Assembly: GCA_020724025.1 (NCBI GenBank)
Contig: DYHU01000032.1
Coordinates: 1 to 20,687, forward strand
Origin: Syntrophorhabdus sp.
GTDB taxonomy: Bacteria; Desulfobacterota; BSN033; UBA1163
DNA length: 20,687 bases
Direction: 5' to 3'
Shown here in pieces: positions 1-7,514 of this stretch. Every line of letters begins with the position of its first letter. Position 1 is the stretch's first letter. Under the pieces are notes generated by a model, which was not told the DNA's origin, did no database searches, and worked only from the letters and a program-made list of their open reading frames with translations. A program made the position numbers and the translations under genes.

Positions 1-54
1 GAGCTTTGCGTGAGATGTTATGGCTACAGAAACCAATTTTTTCACACCTTCTGA

Positions 55-765
55 GTGATAAGATTAAAAAGGCTATGGCAAGGACATGAGGATTTGAAAA
101 CAAAGGTCAGAAAGATCACCCTCCTTCTGGAAAAGCAGTATGGGGTTCCTCGAAAGGAAGGTTCGGGGGACCTTCTTGACATCTTCATCGAAACCATTCT
201 CTCACAGAACACCAACGATCAAAACCGAGATCGAGCCTACCAGAGATTAAAAAGTCGATTCCCTCGGTGGGAAAGTATCCTTGAAGCGAAGACGAGAAGC
301 ATTGTCTCAGCCATCCGACCGGGCGGGTTAGCTGAGCAGAAGGCAAGGCGTATCAAAGAGATTCTCCGCTGGATTAAGAAGAGGGAAGGGAGATTAAGCC
401 TCTCCTTCCTAAAAGAGATGGATTCGGAGGAGATCAAAAAGTTGGTCGGAGGGCTCAATGGAATCGGTCCCAAAACAGTCCATTGCCTTATTCTTTTCGG
501 TCTGGGAAGGGATGCGTTCCCAGTGGATACCCATATCCTCAGAATCGGGAAGCGTATTGGTTTCATTCCGGAGAAAATGGATGCAGTGAAGGCCCATGCC
601 TGGATGGTTCCGCTCATCCCCAAAGGGAAATCTTTATCCCTTCACCTCAACCTCATCCGGCTTGGCAGAACGATCTGCAGGGCAAAGAGCCCCCGATGCG
701 CAGACTGCCTCCTTGCAGAGGAATGCCTCCATCATTCACAATATACATTGAAGAGAACTTCATGA
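55..765 (+). CDS. nth: Endonuclease III-type DNA glycosylase/AP lyase
   Basis: A base-excision-repair enzyme that removes oxidised pyrimidines and nicks the abasic site. Seen directly: a helix-hairpin-helix LNGIGPKT at residues 134-141 containing the lysine (K140) equivalent to the catalytic Lys of E. coli endonuclease III, and the HhH-GPD aspartate in VDTH (D158). A C-terminal iron-sulfur loop follows with spacing C-x6-C-x2-C-x5-C (C208, C215, C218, C224). Retained Lys and Asp imply a bifunctional glycosylase/lyase. The length of 236 aa is close to the family norm of about 210-230. The start is uncertain: GTG at 55 is the longest frame, but TTG at 94 has AGGA at 81-84 with a 9-nt spacer and would give about 223 aa. 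There is no ATG near. It lies 114 nt upstream of mfd, another repair gene. Other HhH-GPD members (MutY-like) are less likely because of the Lys. Confidence 0.9.
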   Translation: MIRLKRLWQGHEDLKTKVRKITLLLEKQYGVPRKEGSGDLLDIFIETILSQNTNDQNRDRAYQRLKSRFPRWESILEAKTRSIVSAIRPGGLAEQKARRIKEILRWIKKREGRLSLSFLKEMDSEEIKKLVGGLNGIGPKTVHCLILFGLGRDAFPVDTHILRIGKRIGFIPEKMDAVKAHAWMVPLIPKGKSLSLHLNLIRLGRTICRAKSPRCADCLLAEECLHHSQYTLKRTS

Positions 766-780
766 TTTTCAACTGAGAGG

Positions 781-870
781 ATTGTTCCCCCTCACCCCTG
801 CCCTCTCTTGCCAGCCCGCCCCGCAGAGCGGAGCGAGGCCGGGGGGAGAGGGGAATAATGGGGGGTAATT
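781..870. repeat. GC-rich foldback between nth and mfd
   Basis: C-rich text on the left (ccctcacccctgccctctc) is mirrored by G-rich text on the right (gagaggggaataatgggggg), so the segment can fold back on itself. Its centre, 814-844, is a 31-nt block that recurs at 7427-7457 with only two differences. The flank near 855-868 (ATGGGGGGTAAT-like) resembles the G-tract at 16010-16020, suggesting related intergenic repeats. No clear ribosome-binding site for mfd is present within it. Confidence 0.6.
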
Positions 871-879
871 ACCACTTAA

Positions 880-3800
880 ATGAATCAAAAATTCCAATCT
901 TTGCGATCATGGTTTGAATCAGGCTCCTATAAGGAGTCAAAACGGATCGGTCTGACCGGATTGAAGGGATCGTCCAGGGCCTATCTCTTATCCCGGTGGC
1001 GAGAGAAGGTGAGAGGTCCTTTTCTGGTCATTGCGCCTCACCTCCGTGACGCCGAATTCCTCCTGGAAGATTTCCGATTTTTTCAAAGGGAAGGAGATGA
1101 GATTGCCTGCCTCTTTCCGCAGTGGGAGACGCTTCCCTATGATGAGATTCCTCCTCATCCGGAGATCATCCGGGAGAGGGTGAATTGCCTCTTCGCTCTG
1201 ATGAGGGATGAAAGAACGGTCATCTTCTCCTCTATCAAGGCCCTGATGCAAAGGGTTCTCCTCTCTTCGGACTTAAAGGAATCGACCCATACCCTCACGG
1301 CAGGAGAAGAGGCGGACCGGGACCGCCTCATCCATTTTCTTCATGAAAGCGGGTATGCTTCCGCAAGGGTCGTTGAAGAGAGGGGCGACTTCAGCCTTCG
1401 GGGAGCGATCGTCGATATCTTCAGCCCGCTCTATGAGGAACCCCTCCGGTTCGAATTCGATGGAGATCGGCTGGAATCGATCCGGAGATTTGATGCTGAA
1501 AGCCAGCGGTCCATCAGGGGGACAGAGATGGAGAAGGCCACTCTTCTGCCTGTCAGAGATATCTCGAGAGATCCCTCTGCGCAAACCATGTCCAGCCTCT
1601 TTGATTATCTTAAGAAAGGGGGATGGGTTTTTATCGTTGAAGGGGAAGAGGTTGAGAGGGAAGCAGAGGCTTTCTTCCGCATGGCCGAAGCCCATTATGA
1701 GAAGGCCCGGATGAAGAAGAGGTCTGTCCCTCCGCCCGATTCCCTTTACCTCCGTTCCGAGGATCTCCTCCGCCATCTCGGAAGATTTCAGACGGTCTTT
1801 CTTCAGGAAGGACCCCTTGCTCCTCCCCGATGTGAGCGCATAGATGCATTGGATGTGGAGAGCAATGAAGATCTTCAGAGGGAGATCAAATCGATCTTTC
1901 AAAAAGAAGAGGGTTCAACCGAAAGTTCGCCCTTGTCCGTTCTCCTGAAACGGTTTCGCCAGTGGCAGAGGAAGGCAGCGGGCGTCTTCATCGTCTCCCA
2001 CACCCTGGTCCAGGCCGAAAGGATGAGGGAACTTCTCTCCCACTACGAGATCGCTTCCCGCCTCGAAAGGGAGAAGAGGTTCGATGAGGTGATGGAAGAA
2101 AAAGGAGTGATCATACTCCTCATTGGGCCACTCTCCTCCGGGTTTCGCGCCTTTGAGGAGGGCTGGGTCTTATTGGCAGAAGAGGAGATCTTCGGAGAGA
2201 GAAGAAGGCTGAGAGAGGAGAAAGCGGGGAAGCGGCGGCCAAAAGGGGAGCCCGCTGTTGTTTCCTCCTACGGCGAACTCCGTGAGAACGATTTTATCGT
2301 CCACACGGACTATGGCATCGGCCTCTACAGAGGGTTGAGACACCTGAAGATCGGGACCGTTTCAAACGACTACCTCCTCCTGGAATATCTCGACGAGGAT
2401 AAACTCTATGTTCCTGTGGACCGGCTCAATCTCATTCAGCGTTACATCGGAGGCGACGGAAGGCATCCCCGGCTCGACAAATTGGGAGGCCGCTCCTGGC
2501 AGAGGGCAAAGAAGAGGGCGAAGGCAGCCATCGAGGAGATGGTCAAAGAGATCCTCGACCTCTATGCCGCGAGAGAGGCTTTCAAGGGAATACCCTTTGC
2601 TCCGGTCGATCAATTCTACAGAGAGTTTGAGGCGACCTTTGAATATGAGGAGACACCCGATCAGGTCAGGGCCATCGAAGAGGTGATGAACGATATGGGA
2701 AACCCGAAGCCCGTGGACCGTTTGATCTGCGGGGATGTGGGGTTCGGAAAGACCGAAGTCGCCCTCAGGGCGGCCTACCGCGCCGTGATGGACGGAAGAC
2801 AGGTTGCAATCCTGGTTCCGACAACGGTTCTGGCCCAGCAGCACCACCAGACCTTTTGCAACCGGTTCAAGAATTATCCGGTCGTCATCGAGATGTTGAG
2901 CCGGTTTAAAAGCCCCCGGGATCAGAAGAGGATCCTCCAGCGACTCAGAGATGGAAAGGTGGACATCATCATCGGGACGCACCGGCTCCTTCAGAAGGAT
3001 GTGTCCTTTCATGATCTGGGCTTGGCAGTCATCGATGAGGAGCACCGATTCGGCGTGAACCACAAAGAGAAACTGAAGCAGATGAGGAAAATGGTCGATG
3101 TGATTACCCTGACCGCCACACCCATCCCGAGAACACTCCAGATGGCCGTCTCCGGGATCCGTGATCTCAGCCTTATCCAGACCCCTCCTGAAAACCGCCT
3201 TTCGATCCGCACCTTCGTGACCCGCTATGATGACGAGATCGTCCGGGAGGCGATTCTGCGAGAGCTTGCCCGTGGAGGACAGGTCTTCTTTGTCCACCAT
3301 CGCGTCCAGAATATCTATTCAATGGCCGGACATCTCAGAAAGCTCATCCCCGAGGCGCGGCTGGCCATTGCCCATGGCCAGATGAAAGAGAGGGAGTTGG
3401 AGAAGGCGATGCTCCAGTTTGTCAGGGGAGAAGTTGACCTTCTGGTCTGCACGAGCATCATCGAGTCCGGCCTGGACATCCCGGCGGCCAACACGATCCT
3501 GATCAACCATGCCGAACACTTCGGCCTGGCGGATCTCTACCAGCTTCGTGGACGGGTGGGACGGGGAAGGCATCAGGCCTATGCCTATCTACTCATCCCT
3601 TCAGACCTCTCCCTTTCAAGGGATGCGGCAAAAAGGTTCCGGACGATTCAGGAGTTGAGTGAACTGGGATCCGGATTCAAACTCGCCCTCCAGGATTTGG
3701 AGATCAGGGGGGCGGGAAATCTTCTGGGCCGTTCCCAATCCGGACATATTTCCGCCGTGGGTCTGGAATATTACACCCAGTTGATGGAGAGGGCGGTGAG

Positions 3801-4266
3801 GGAGTTGAGGGGAGAGGAGGTCACCGAAGAGATCACACCGGAGATTCATTTCCATCTTCCCGCCTTCCTTCCTGAGAAATATGTGGGGGATCCGGAAGAA
3901 CGGCTGCGCCTCTATCGGAGGCTTTCGCATTGCCGCTCGGATGAGGCAGTGGAGATGATCCGGGGAGAACTGGCGGACCGCTTCGGTAAGATTCCGGAGG
4001 AAGCGGCCCATCTTTTTGAAGTGATCAAAGTGAAGATTCTTCTGACGCAACTCTCCATCCGGAAGTTCGAGGCGACCCCTTCGCAAATGGTTTTGACCTT
4101 CGATGAAACGACGTGGATCTCTCCTCAAAGAGTGGTCGAATGGGTCCAGCAGGGAGAGGGGAGGCACCGACTTACCCCTGACTCCAGGCTGGTCGTTGAA
4201 GGGTGGCCGGGAATGAAGAAGAACCCCTTTGAGGCGGCAAGAAAGCTATTGCAAGCATTGGCTTGA
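880..4266 (+). CDS. mfd: Transcription-repair coupling factor Mfd
   Basis: An ATP-dependent translocase that displaces stalled RNA polymerase and recruits UvrA to lesions. The 1128 aa match the family (about 1150). Seen in order: an N-terminal UvrB-like module with degenerate Walker A, as is typical of Mfd; an RNA-polymerase-interaction (CarD-like) region near residues 465-530 (ENDFIVHTDYGIGLYRG, DKLYVPVDRLN); Walker A GDVGFGKT at 618-625; the DEEH box at 719-722; motif III LTATPIPRT from 744; motif VI QLRGRVGRG at 888-896; the translocation motif region IRGAGNLLG from about 942; and a C-terminal TRCF domain. The gene is complete and undisturbed. The ATG at 880 is the only sensible start although no strong Shine-Dalgarno precedes it. 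RecG shares the helicase core but lacks the UvrB-like and RNAP-binding modules. Confidence 0.97.
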   Translation: MNQKFQSLRSWFESGSYKESKRIGLTGLKGSSRAYLLSRWREKVRGPFLVIAPHLRDAEFLLEDFRFFQREGDEIACLFPQWETLPYDEIPPHPEIIRERVNCLFALMRDERTVIFSSIKALMQRVLLSSDLKESTHTLTAGEEADRDRLIHFLHESGYASARVVEERGDFSLRGAIVDIFSPLYEEPLRFEFDGDRLESIRRFDAESQRSIRGTEMEKATLLPVRDISRDPSAQTMSSLFDYLKKGGWVFIVEGEEVEREAEAFFRMAEAHYEKARMKKRSVPPPDSLYLRSEDLLRHLGRFQTVFLQEGPLAPPRCERIDALDVESNEDLQREIKSIFQKEEGSTESSPLSVLLKRFRQWQRKAAGVFIVSHTLVQAERMRELLSHYEIASRLEREKRFDEVMEEKGVIILLIGPLSSGFRAFEEGWVLLAEEEIFGERRRLREEKAGKRRPKGEPAVVSSYGELRENDFIVHTDYGIGLYRGLRHLKIGTVSNDYLLLEYLDEDKLYVPVDRLNLIQRYIGGDGRHPRLDKLGGRSWQRAKKRAKAAIEEMVKEILDLYAAREAFKGIPFAPVDQFYREFEATFEYEETPDQVRAIEEVMNDMGNPKPVDRLICGDVGFGKTEVALRAAYRAVMDGRQVAILVPTTVLAQQHHQTFCNRFKNYPVVIEMLSRFKSPRDQKRILQRLRDGKVDIIIGTHRLLQKDVSFHDLGLAVIDEEHRFGVNHKEKLKQMRKMVDVITLTATPIPRTLQMAVSGIRDLSLIQTPPENRLSIRTFVTRYDDEIVREAILRELARGGQVFFVHHRVQNIYSMAGHLRKLIPEARLAIAHGQMKERELEKAMLQFVRGEVDLLVCTSIIESGLDIPAANTILINHAEHFGLADLYQLRGRVGRGRHQAYAYLLIPSDLSLSRDAAKRFRTIQELSELGSGFKLALQDLEIRGAGNLLGRSQSGHISAVGLEYYTQLMERAVRELRGEEVTEEITPEIHFHLPAFLPEKYVGDPEERLRLYRRLSHCRSDEAVEMIRGELADRFGKIPEEAAHLFEVIKVKILLTQLSIRKFEATPSQMVLTFDETTWISPQRVVEWVQQGEGRHRLTPDSRLVVEGWPGMKKNPFEAARKLLQALA

Positions 4267-4269
4267 ATA

Positions 4270-4506
4270 TGATAGAGTTTTTGTGACACTTTAGCGGTTT
4301 GAAAAATCGCCTCGCCTGTCATTCCCGCGCAGGCGGGAATCCAGACTCCGTCCCTGCGAAGGCAGGGAACCAGAAGGAACTGGATTCCTGTTTTCACAGG
4401 AAACCCTGGATTCCTGCTTTCGCAGGAAAGACAACCCTAAGAGACGTTCTATTTAATGCCTTTTTTCAAAGAGCTAAATTGATAGAGTTTTTAAAAACAG
4501 TTTAGC
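4270..4506. repeat. Four-hairpin repeat array flanked by direct repeats
   Basis: The gap after mfd carries four perfect short hairpins, each with a 4-nt loop. They are 4321-4340 (8-bp stem, ATTCCCGC/GCGGGAAT), 4351-4368 (7 bp, TCCCTGC/GCAGGGA), 4385-4402 (7 bp, TTCCTGT/ACAGGAA) and 4411-4428 (7 bp, TTCCTGC/GCAGGAA). Stem bases change in compensating pairs between units. The first matches the pattern ATTCCC-N8-GGGAAT known from Neisseria dRS3 repeats. The array is bracketed by direct repeats of TGATAGAGTTTTT at 4270-4282 and 4480-4492, each followed by TTTAGC after 7-8 nt. No transposase is present. Confidence 0.75.
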
Positions 4507-4547
4507 CAAATAGAGGTTTCCACAGAGTCGGAGCTGGGTAAGCCGCT

Positions 4548-4577
4548 CTCCAAGGCTTCGAATGGCGGTCTTTGGAG
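4548..4577 (+). other. Leader hairpin before first parvulin gene
   Basis: CTCCAAGG (4548-4555) pairs with CTTTGGAG (4570-4577) over 8 bp including one G-U, with a 14-nt loop. There is no T-run, so it does not look like an intrinsic terminator. The sequence 4549-4573 resembles 11083-11107 upstream of etfB. It could be a leader structure or a dispersed repeat. Confidence 0.4.
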
Positions 4578-4607
4578 TAGATGGGAGACGGGTCTGGAGG
4601 GAGGATG

Positions 4608-5507
4608 ATGAAAAAGGGAATGGTTTTTATCCTCGGAGTCTTTCTCTTATTGAGCGTCCTGAATTGCGGAAAATCGGGGAAGGAGGAGTTGGGCAGAAAA
4701 GAGCTGGTGAGGATCAACCAACTCTCCGTCTCTATCGAAGAGTTTCGCCAGATGTCGGAGAAGCAGCCCCTTGAAGGGAAGATGAGGCTTCTCGATGAGA
4801 AGGGGATGAGGGGTTTCCTTGAGAATTATGTCATCACCCGGGAGGTGCTTTATCAGGAAGCGAAGAAGAAGGGGTTCGACAAGAACAAGGAGATCCTGTC
4901 CAAAGTGGAAGATTTCAGAAGGGCAATGATCATCGATGCTCTCATTGAAGAGATGTTGAGGGGAAAGAGCGAGGCCACCGAGGAGGAGATCCAGCGATAC
5001 TACAGGGAGAATAAGTCGCTCTTTACCGAACCCCTTGAGGTAAAGATCCGTCACATCGTGGTCAACTCCGAACCCGTGCTCAAGGAGGTGTTGACGAAAC
5101 TCTCCAAGGGAGAGAGTTTTGAGAAACTGGCCTCCACCTACAATATTGATCGGACACGGGAGGATGGTGGAAATCTCGGCTATATCCGGAGGGGACAACT
5201 GGCTCCCTCCTTTGCTCAATTTGAGGAGGCCGCTTTTTCACTGGTGAAGAAAGGAGATCTGAGCGAGGTCATAAGAACGCCCTATGGATTTCACATCATC
5301 CAGATGGAAGAGATGCGGGGCGCCAGCCTGAGGCCCTTCGAACAGGTGAAGGAGAAGATCCGCTTCTTCCTTCAAGGAAAGAAGAGGCAGGAGGCCTACC
5401 TCGAATATGTGAAAGAGGCGAAATCGAAGGCCAACATCCTGATCAATGAGAAGTTATGGACCGAGGAAGAGAGGAAGGGAGGAAAAACGAAGGAAGAGAA
5501 AAAATGA
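4608..5507 (+). CDS. Parvulin-type peptidylprolyl isomerase lipoprotein (PpiC/SurA-like)
   Basis: A periplasmic prolyl isomerase/chaperone expected to help outer-membrane or secreted protein folding. It begins with MKKGMVFILGVFLLLSVLNC, a lipoprotein-type signal with candidate lipidated Cys20, though Asn at -1 is atypical. A SurA_N-like helical region follows (residues ~30-130), then one parvulin domain (about 140-240). Parvulin motifs are KIRHIVV, GGNLGYIRRGQL, and a domain end TPYGFHIIQMEE. The C-terminus is charged. Start: GGAGG at 4596-4600 lies 7 nt before ATG 4608. ATG 4605 is possible, and an upstream in-frame ATG at 4581 would spoil the signal peptide. Its stop overlaps the next start (ATGA), so the following genes are probably translationally coupled. 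Confidence 0.88.
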   Translation: MKKGMVFILGVFLLLSVLNCGKSGKEELGRKELVRINQLSVSIEEFRQMSEKQPLEGKMRLLDEKGMRGFLENYVITREVLYQEAKKKGFDKNKEILSKVEDFRRAMIIDALIEEMLRGKSEATEEEIQRYYRENKSLFTEPLEVKIRHIVVNSEPVLKEVLTKLSKGESFEKLASTYNIDRTREDGGNLGYIRRGQLAPSFAQFEEAAFSLVKKGDLSEVIRTPYGFHIIQMEEMRGASLRPFEQVKEKIRFFLQGKKRQEAYLEYVKEAKSKANILINEKLWTEEERKGGKTKEEKK

Positions 5508-6436
5508 GAAGGACTCTTTTTCATCTCTGTTTGCCACTCGTCCTCCTTTTATTTCCGGGGTGCGGGTTGTGGGAGGGAGGGCTTCCAGAGCATATCCTTG
5601 CACGAATCGATCGGGAAGAGATCACGGTCGATGAATTCAACCGGGAGTTTAAAGAGTTGGTCACCGATCAGAACAGGGAAGGGAGACAGTCGGAATTAAA
5701 GGAGCTTAAAGAAGCCTATCTCGATCAGATGATCGAGCGAAAGATCCTGACACAGGAGGCCAGGCGATTGGGAATCCAGGTCTCCGCAGAGGAATTGAGC
5801 CAGGCCATTCTTGAGATCAAGAAAGACTACCCGGGAGAGGGATTCGGGGAGAAGTTGGGCCTCAAAGGGATGAACCTGGAGGAGTGGAAAGTTCGTCTGG
5901 AGGAGAAGTTGCTGGCGGAGAAGATGGTCCGGAGCGGTCGCCAGCACCAGGGAAAGATCGAGGAGAAGGCGGCCAGGGAGTTCTATGAGACCCATCGCTC
6001 CTTATTTCAGCTTCCTCGAAGGGTGAGGGTCCGTCAGATCGTCGTGGCGGATGGAAATGAGGCGATCCAGATCCAGAAACGGTTGAAGAAGGGAGAAAAT
6101 TTTGAGAAGCTGGCAAAGGAGAAGTCGCTTGGACCCGAAAAAGTCCAGGGAGGCGACCTGGGCTATTTCAGCCAGGGAGAGAAGCCTGCGGAATTCGATC
6201 ACGTCTTCTCCATGGAGGCGGGCGCCATCAGCGAAGTGATCAAGAGTCCTTATGGATATCACCTCTTCAAATTGGAGGAGAAGGTGGAGCCTCGGGAGAT
6301 CTCCTTTGAAGAGGCAAAGACGAGCATTCTTCAGAGGCTTGAGCGGGAGAAAGAAGAGGAGGAGTATCAGGGGTGGTTCAAAGGTCTAAGAGAGAAAGCA
6401 AAGGTGAAGGTCAACAGAAAGTGGCTGAGATCATGA
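5504..6436 (+). CDS. Second parvulin-type peptidylprolyl isomerase lipoprotein
   Basis: A paralogue of the preceding gene, 310 aa, with the same plan. It has a lipoprotein-like signal ending FPGC (Cys20), a SurA_N-like helical segment (VDEFNREFKELV onward) and one parvulin domain near residues 165-265. The parvulin motifs are VRVRQIVV, GGDLGYFSQGEKP and SPYGYHLFKLEE. The start is fixed by the ATGA overlap at 5504-5507 with the upstream stop and by the purine-rich AAGGAAGAG just before it. Longer in-frame starts would be inside the upstream gene and lose the signal peptide. It overlaps the following surA-like start in the same way. A role in periplasmic folding is inferred from family and context. 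Confidence 0.88.
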   Translation: MRRTLFHLCLPLVLLLFPGCGLWEGGLPEHILARIDREEITVDEFNREFKELVTDQNREGRQSELKELKEAYLDQMIERKILTQEARRLGIQVSAEELSQAILEIKKDYPGEGFGEKLGLKGMNLEEWKVRLEEKLLAEKMVRSGRQHQGKIEEKAAREFYETHRSLFQLPRRVRVRQIVVADGNEAIQIQKRLKKGENFEKLAKEKSLGPEKVQGGDLGYFSQGEKPAEFDHVFSMEAGAISEVIKSPYGYHLFKLEEKVEPREISFEEAKTSILQRLEREKEEEEYQGWFKGLREKAKVKVNRKWLRS

Positions 6437-7404
6437 GGAGCGGGAAGAGGGCTTTTTTCATCCTGGGGGTTCTCTTTCTCATATCGGGTCTGTTCTCTTC
6501 GAGCGAGGCGGCGGTCGATCGAATCGTGGCTGTTGTTAATCGGGAAATCATCACCCTCTCGGAGGTCGAGAAGATGATCGATCACCTTAAAGCAGAGATC
6601 GACACGGGAAACCGTCTGGAGAGGCGCGGGCGTGTCAATGAACTCTCACGAATGGTGCTCGAGAGACTCATCGATGAGAAGCTGATCGATCAGGAGGCCA
6701 AGAAGTCCGGGATCAAAGTGGCGGCCAAAGAGATCGATGGAGCCATCGAAGAGATCAAACGGAGAAATGCGGCCACCCAGGAGGACCTTGAAAAGGCTTT
6801 GGCCAAAGACGGGTTGACCCTTGAGGCATTCAAGAAAGAGATCGAGAAGAAAATTCTCCGGACCAAGCTGGTTCAATGGGCGGTGAAAGTGGAGCCCAAT
6901 GTGGGAGAGAAGGAATTGAGGGATTTCTATCTGAAGAATTCGGACCGATACAGGACAGAGGAATCCTATCGACCCGGCCACATCCTCTTTAAAGTTCCGA
7001 AAGAGACCTCGCCCGAAGGGGTTCGCGAAATCAGGGCCAGATGTGAGAAGGTTCTGGCAAGGATTAAGGCTGGCGAGGATTTCGGAGAGATGGCCCTCCT
7101 CTACTCGGAGGATATCTCGAGTAAGGATAAAGGAGATCTGGGCGTGTTCAGAAAAGGGGAGCTCCTTCCCGTATTTGAAAAGGAGGCGCTACGACTGAAG
7201 GTTGGGGAGGTAAGCGGAATCGTTCGAACCGATTTCGGGTTTCACATCATCAAACTCCTTGATCGAAAAGGAGGTCATCCCCTTCCATTTGAAGAGGTGA
7301 AAGAGAAGATCCGGGCGGACTATCTTGAGAGAGAATTTGAAAGGAGTCTCAAACAGTATCTTGACAACCTCAAGGGGAAATCGATCATCGAAATCAAACT
7401 ATGA
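6433..7404 (+). CDS. surA: SurA-like periplasmic chaperone/peptidylprolyl isomerase
   Basis: 323 aa with a cleavable Sec signal (MRSGKRAFFILGVLFLISG, predicted cleavage near SSEA-AVD) and no lipobox, unlike its two neighbours. The SurA_N signature VDRIVAVVNREIITLSEVE follows immediately. A single parvulin domain lies around residues 180-280 (YRPGHILFKVP, DKGDLGVFRKGELLP, TDFGFHIIKLLDRK). E. coli SurA has two such domains, so this is a shorter deltaproteobacterial type. The ATGA overlap at 6433-6436 fixes the start. Position immediately before pdxA mirrors the surA-pdxA pairing of E. coli, which supports the name. The function, outer-membrane protein chaperoning, is inferred from family. Confidence 0.88.
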   Translation: MRSGKRAFFILGVLFLISGLFSSSEAAVDRIVAVVNREIITLSEVEKMIDHLKAEIDTGNRLERRGRVNELSRMVLERLIDEKLIDQEAKKSGIKVAAKEIDGAIEEIKRRNAATQEDLEKALAKDGLTLEAFKKEIEKKILRTKLVQWAVKVEPNVGEKELRDFYLKNSDRYRTEESYRPGHILFKVPKETSPEGVREIRARCEKVLARIKAGEDFGEMALLYSEDISSKDKGDLGVFRKGELLPVFEKEALRLKVGEVSGIVRTDFGFHIIKLLDRKGGHPLPFEEVKEKIRADYLEREFERSLKQYLDNLKGKSIIEIKL

Positions 7405-7514
7405 ATAGTTCGGAGTTCTGAGTTCGGCCCGCCCCGCCGAGCGGAGCGTGGCCGGGGAGTTCGGAGAACAATGAACGATGGACGATGAACGATGAACTTA
7501 AAATTTTTCCTCCA
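7405..7514. repeat. GTTCG-word and GAAC-word foldback array with 31-nt GC block
   Basis: Immediately after the surA stop, GTTCG-type words occur every 7 nt at 7408, 7415 (GTTCT) and 7422, separated by GA. Then comes the 31-nt GC-rich block 7427-7457 shared with 814-844, and another GTTCG at 7459. In inverted sense there are five GAAC words (one GGAC) every 7 nt at 7466, 7473, 7480, 7487 and 7494. The potential ATG at 7485 lies inside this array. No conventional ribosome-binding site for pdxA is seen here. Confidence 0.7.

Noticed and set aside
2362..3300. A 312-codon open frame on the minus strand
   Set aside because: It lies wholly within mfd, whose helicase motifs are intact. The antisense translation has no recognisable domain and results from codon bias in the real gene.
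4321..4428. A possible CRISPR array
   Set aside because: The units are short palindromes with unequal spacing and no conserved 25-35 nt repeat or unique equal-length spacers, and no cas genes are near.
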